Assembly: GCF_029392315.1 (NCBI RefSeq)
Contig: NZ_CP113939.1
Coordinates: forward strand, 558,001 to 622,000
DNA: 64,000 nt
Reading direction: 5' to 3'
Source: Bifidobacterium sp. ESL0690
GTDB taxonomy: Bacteria; Actinomycetota; Actinomycetes; Actinomycetales; Bifidobacteriaceae
Both the position numbers and the translations under genes were made by a program. A model generated the notes under the pieces. The model did no database searches and was not told the origin of the DNA. It saw nothing but the letters and a program-made list of their open reading frames with translations. This document shows, piece after piece, positions 62,493-64,000 of this stretch; within the stretch, counting starts at the first letter, position 1, and every line of letters begins with the position of its first letter.

Positions 62493-63518
62493 ATGCCGTC
62501 TTCTTCCTCTTCGTCTTCGCCTGCGCCACAAACCCAGCCTGAAAAGCCGCGTTCTGCACGAATCGAACCGCCAGGTTCACGCTTGGATGCCGTGTTCAAT
62601 CGCATTCCGGTGGTTCTTATCATCATGGGCGAAGGCTTGATGATTTACTTGGCCACGTCTGTTGCCAAGCTTGCGTTCACCCAGCTCGACCCGCTGCTTG
62701 CAGCCTGGTATCGCATCGGTTTCGGAGCCATGCTCATGATGATCTGGCGTCGACCGCTCTCGCAAGCGAAGCGTGCGGGCCTGCCGCGCACCTCGCGCGA
62801 TTGGTGGATCGTCGCGCTCGCAGGCATCTCCGTGATGCTGATGAACACGCTGTTTTACCTGGGCATGAGCAACATGGACATCGGCATCGCGGTTTCGATA
62901 GAATTCATCGGCCCGCTCGGTGTCGCCGTCCTGACCGGCCACAGCTGGCGCGAACGCGTCGGCATCCTACTTGCAGCGGGCGGCGTGGTGTTGTTGGCTG
63001 GCGTATCGTTCGCGAACCCTGCCAAATACCCGCACTTCATGATTGGTCTCATTGCCATTCTTATCGACGGCGTGATGTGGGGCTGCTATATCGTCTTCGG
63101 CCGCATGGTCGCCAAGCGTTCCAACCCGCTTGATTCACTGGCATTGAGCATGTTTATCGGTTGGTTGGTGCAGTCCGTTTTCCTTGCCGTTCCGGCGATT
63201 AAAGGGGTCATCAGCCCCAAGCCGAGCGCGACGTGGGCGCGCGGCGAATTCGGCTCGTTGAAGTTGCTTGGCGTGATGCTGGTCGTTTCGGTTTTCGCCT
63301 CGTTCCTGCCCTATATCATCGACCAGGTCATCATGCGCCGTATCTCTTCCGCGCGCTACTCGGTTATCCAGGCGATCAATCCGGTGATGGCCTTGCTGGT
63401 CGGCTTGATTATCGGTGAAATCCCGACACCGGGGGATTTGGCGGGGGTGGCTCTGGTCATTGTCGCTGTAGTGATTACGTTCTCGGGCCAGCACGCCCCT
63501 GATCCGGAAACGATGTAA
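62493..63518 (+). CDS. EamA/RhtA-family transporter
   Basis: 341 aa from ATG 62493 (a GTG at 62487 is possible). Ten predicted membrane helices in two EamA repeats after a Ser/Pro-rich N-terminus. PLLAAWYRIGFGAMLMMIWRRP, NTLFYLGMSNMDIGIAVSIEFIGPLGVAVLTG and AINPVMALLVGLIIGEIPT resemble RhtA, the threonine/homoserine exporter. Likely exports amino acids or metabolites. Confidence 0.9.
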   Translation: MPSSSSSSSPAPQTQPEKPRSARIEPPGSRLDAVFNRIPVVLIIMGEGLMIYLATSVAKLAFTQLDPLLAAWYRIGFGAMLMMIWRRPLSQAKRAGLPRTSRDWWIVALAGISVMLMNTLFYLGMSNMDIGIAVSIEFIGPLGVAVLTGHSWRERVGILLAAGGVVLLAGVSFANPAKYPHFMIGLIAILIDGVMWGCYIVFGRMVAKRSNPLDSLALSMFIGWLVQSVFLAVPAIKGVISPKPSATWARGEFGSLKLLGVMLVVSVFASFLPYIIDQVIMRRISSARYSVIQAINPVMALLVGLIIGEIPTPGDLAGVALVIVAVVITFSGQHAPDPETM

Positions 63519-63745
63519 AAGCTCGGATATCGTGTGCATCGCCGGCCGTTTCTAGCGAAGTTTCCGGAATCAGTAATGTTTTTGGAGGCGGTAATGACGC
63601 ATGTTTCATTGGTTGTGTCTTATCGTCGGTAAGAACAGGAAGCCGAGTAAAAGAAATGGGGACACGAGCGAAATTCGGAGTGGCGTGCGTCCCCTGATGC
63701 TGATATAGTATTGAAATGTTGCGCTCGCGTATGCGTCCGCAGCTC

Positions 63746-63832
63746 GGAGCTGTGCCTGAGTGGCCGATAGGGGCACCCTGCTAAGGTGTTAACTGCGCAA
63801 GCGGTTCGAGAGTTCGAATCTCTCCGGCTCCG
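63746..63832 (+). tRNA. tRNA-Ser (GCT)
   Basis: Class II tRNA of 87 nt: acceptor GGAGCTG/CGGCTCC (one G-U pair), D arm TGCCTGAGTGGCCGATAGGGGCA, anticodon GCT at 63780, long variable arm CTGCGCAAGCGG, T arm GAGAGTTCGAATCTCTC, discriminator G. Confidence 0.98.
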
Positions 63833-63837
63833 CGAAT

Positions 63838-63869
63838 AGGGCTTTCAAGGATTTCCTTGGAAGCCCTTT
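63838..63869 (+). terminator. Terminator of tRNA-Ser
   Basis: Stem AGGGCTT-TCA-AGG / CCT-TGG-AAGCCCT followed by TT, six bases after the tRNA. Confidence 0.75.
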
Positions 63870-64000
63870 ACTGTACGGTTGCGGCCTGTCTTTTATAGCA
63901 ACCTATAGATTTGTCGTATAGCGGCAAAGCCGATATGTATCGAATCTCACTAAAAATTCTCATAATCCAATAATAAATTGGGTAAAATTATCACTGTTCC
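63870..64000. other. AT-rich right end, no gene seen
   Basis: AT-rich sequence with TAATAAATTGGG near the end and no ORF with a ribosome site; probably the upstream region of a gene beyond the window. Confidence 0.4.

Overview
The window is a stretch of a high-GC Gram-positive chromosome that reads as Bifidobacterium. The left end carries the bifidobacterial PFNA-type cluster (Ser/Thr kinase Pkb2, giant FN3/Ig-like wall protein, MoxR ATPase, DUF58 protein, transglutaminase-like protein). Other genus-like features are a CIRCE-controlled groES away from groEL, fdxA next to dapC, a DivIVA-like coiled-coil protein and PepC. The species cannot be fixed from the sequence alone. No prophage, IS element, CRISPR array or resistance island is visible; the DNA is mostly core genome, but several intergenic spaces hold unusual periodic repeats.

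Layout. 1-11308, minus strand: PFNA cluster, with tgm running off the left edge. 11493-23342: aldo/keto reductase, U32 peptidase-family protein, PgeF/YfiH-like protein, pyroglutamyl-peptidase-like protein, DivIVA-like protein, PepC, a 65-aa membrane protein, and two DAHP synthase paralogues. 23481-29204: MTA/SAH nucleosidase, then pstS, pstC-pstA and pstB, whose three spacers hold three different kinds of repeat. 29401-35435: a LacI-regulated ribose-type ABC transporter operon ending in an unrecognised 457-aa protein. 35816-38818: purine permease, then rplJ-rplL behind an L10-type leader with an attenuator. 39098-44636: a translationally coupled trio of FHA protein, a 1205-aa helicase/nuclease-like protein whose catalytic motifs are degenerate, and a 68-aa protein. 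44753-51667: SAF protein, FmdB zinc ribbon, 5-FTHF cyclo-ligase, an LRR wall protein with an LATTG sorting signal, a GNAT enzyme and a basic membrane protein. 51853-64000: CIRCE-groES, hisC, tRNA-Tyr/Thr/Met, rpmG, murB, APC permease, fdxA, dapC, CPBP protease, dinB with an Asn-rich tail, EamA exporter and tRNA-Ser.

Most notable signals. (1) A 62-bp-period palindromic repeat with GTGCTTTT/AAAAGCAC arms occurs at two loci, a similarly spaced hairpin pair lies at a third, and a related 51-bp tandem array separates pstA from pstB. (2) GGTCGGT boxes recur at exact 23-bp spacing upstream of pstS. (3) The FHA / dead-helicase / small-protein trio looks like a conserved pseudoenzyme system. (4) The pyroglutamyl-peptidase-like protein has Ser where the catalytic His is expected. 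(5) An unrecognised protein closes the sugar ABC operon.
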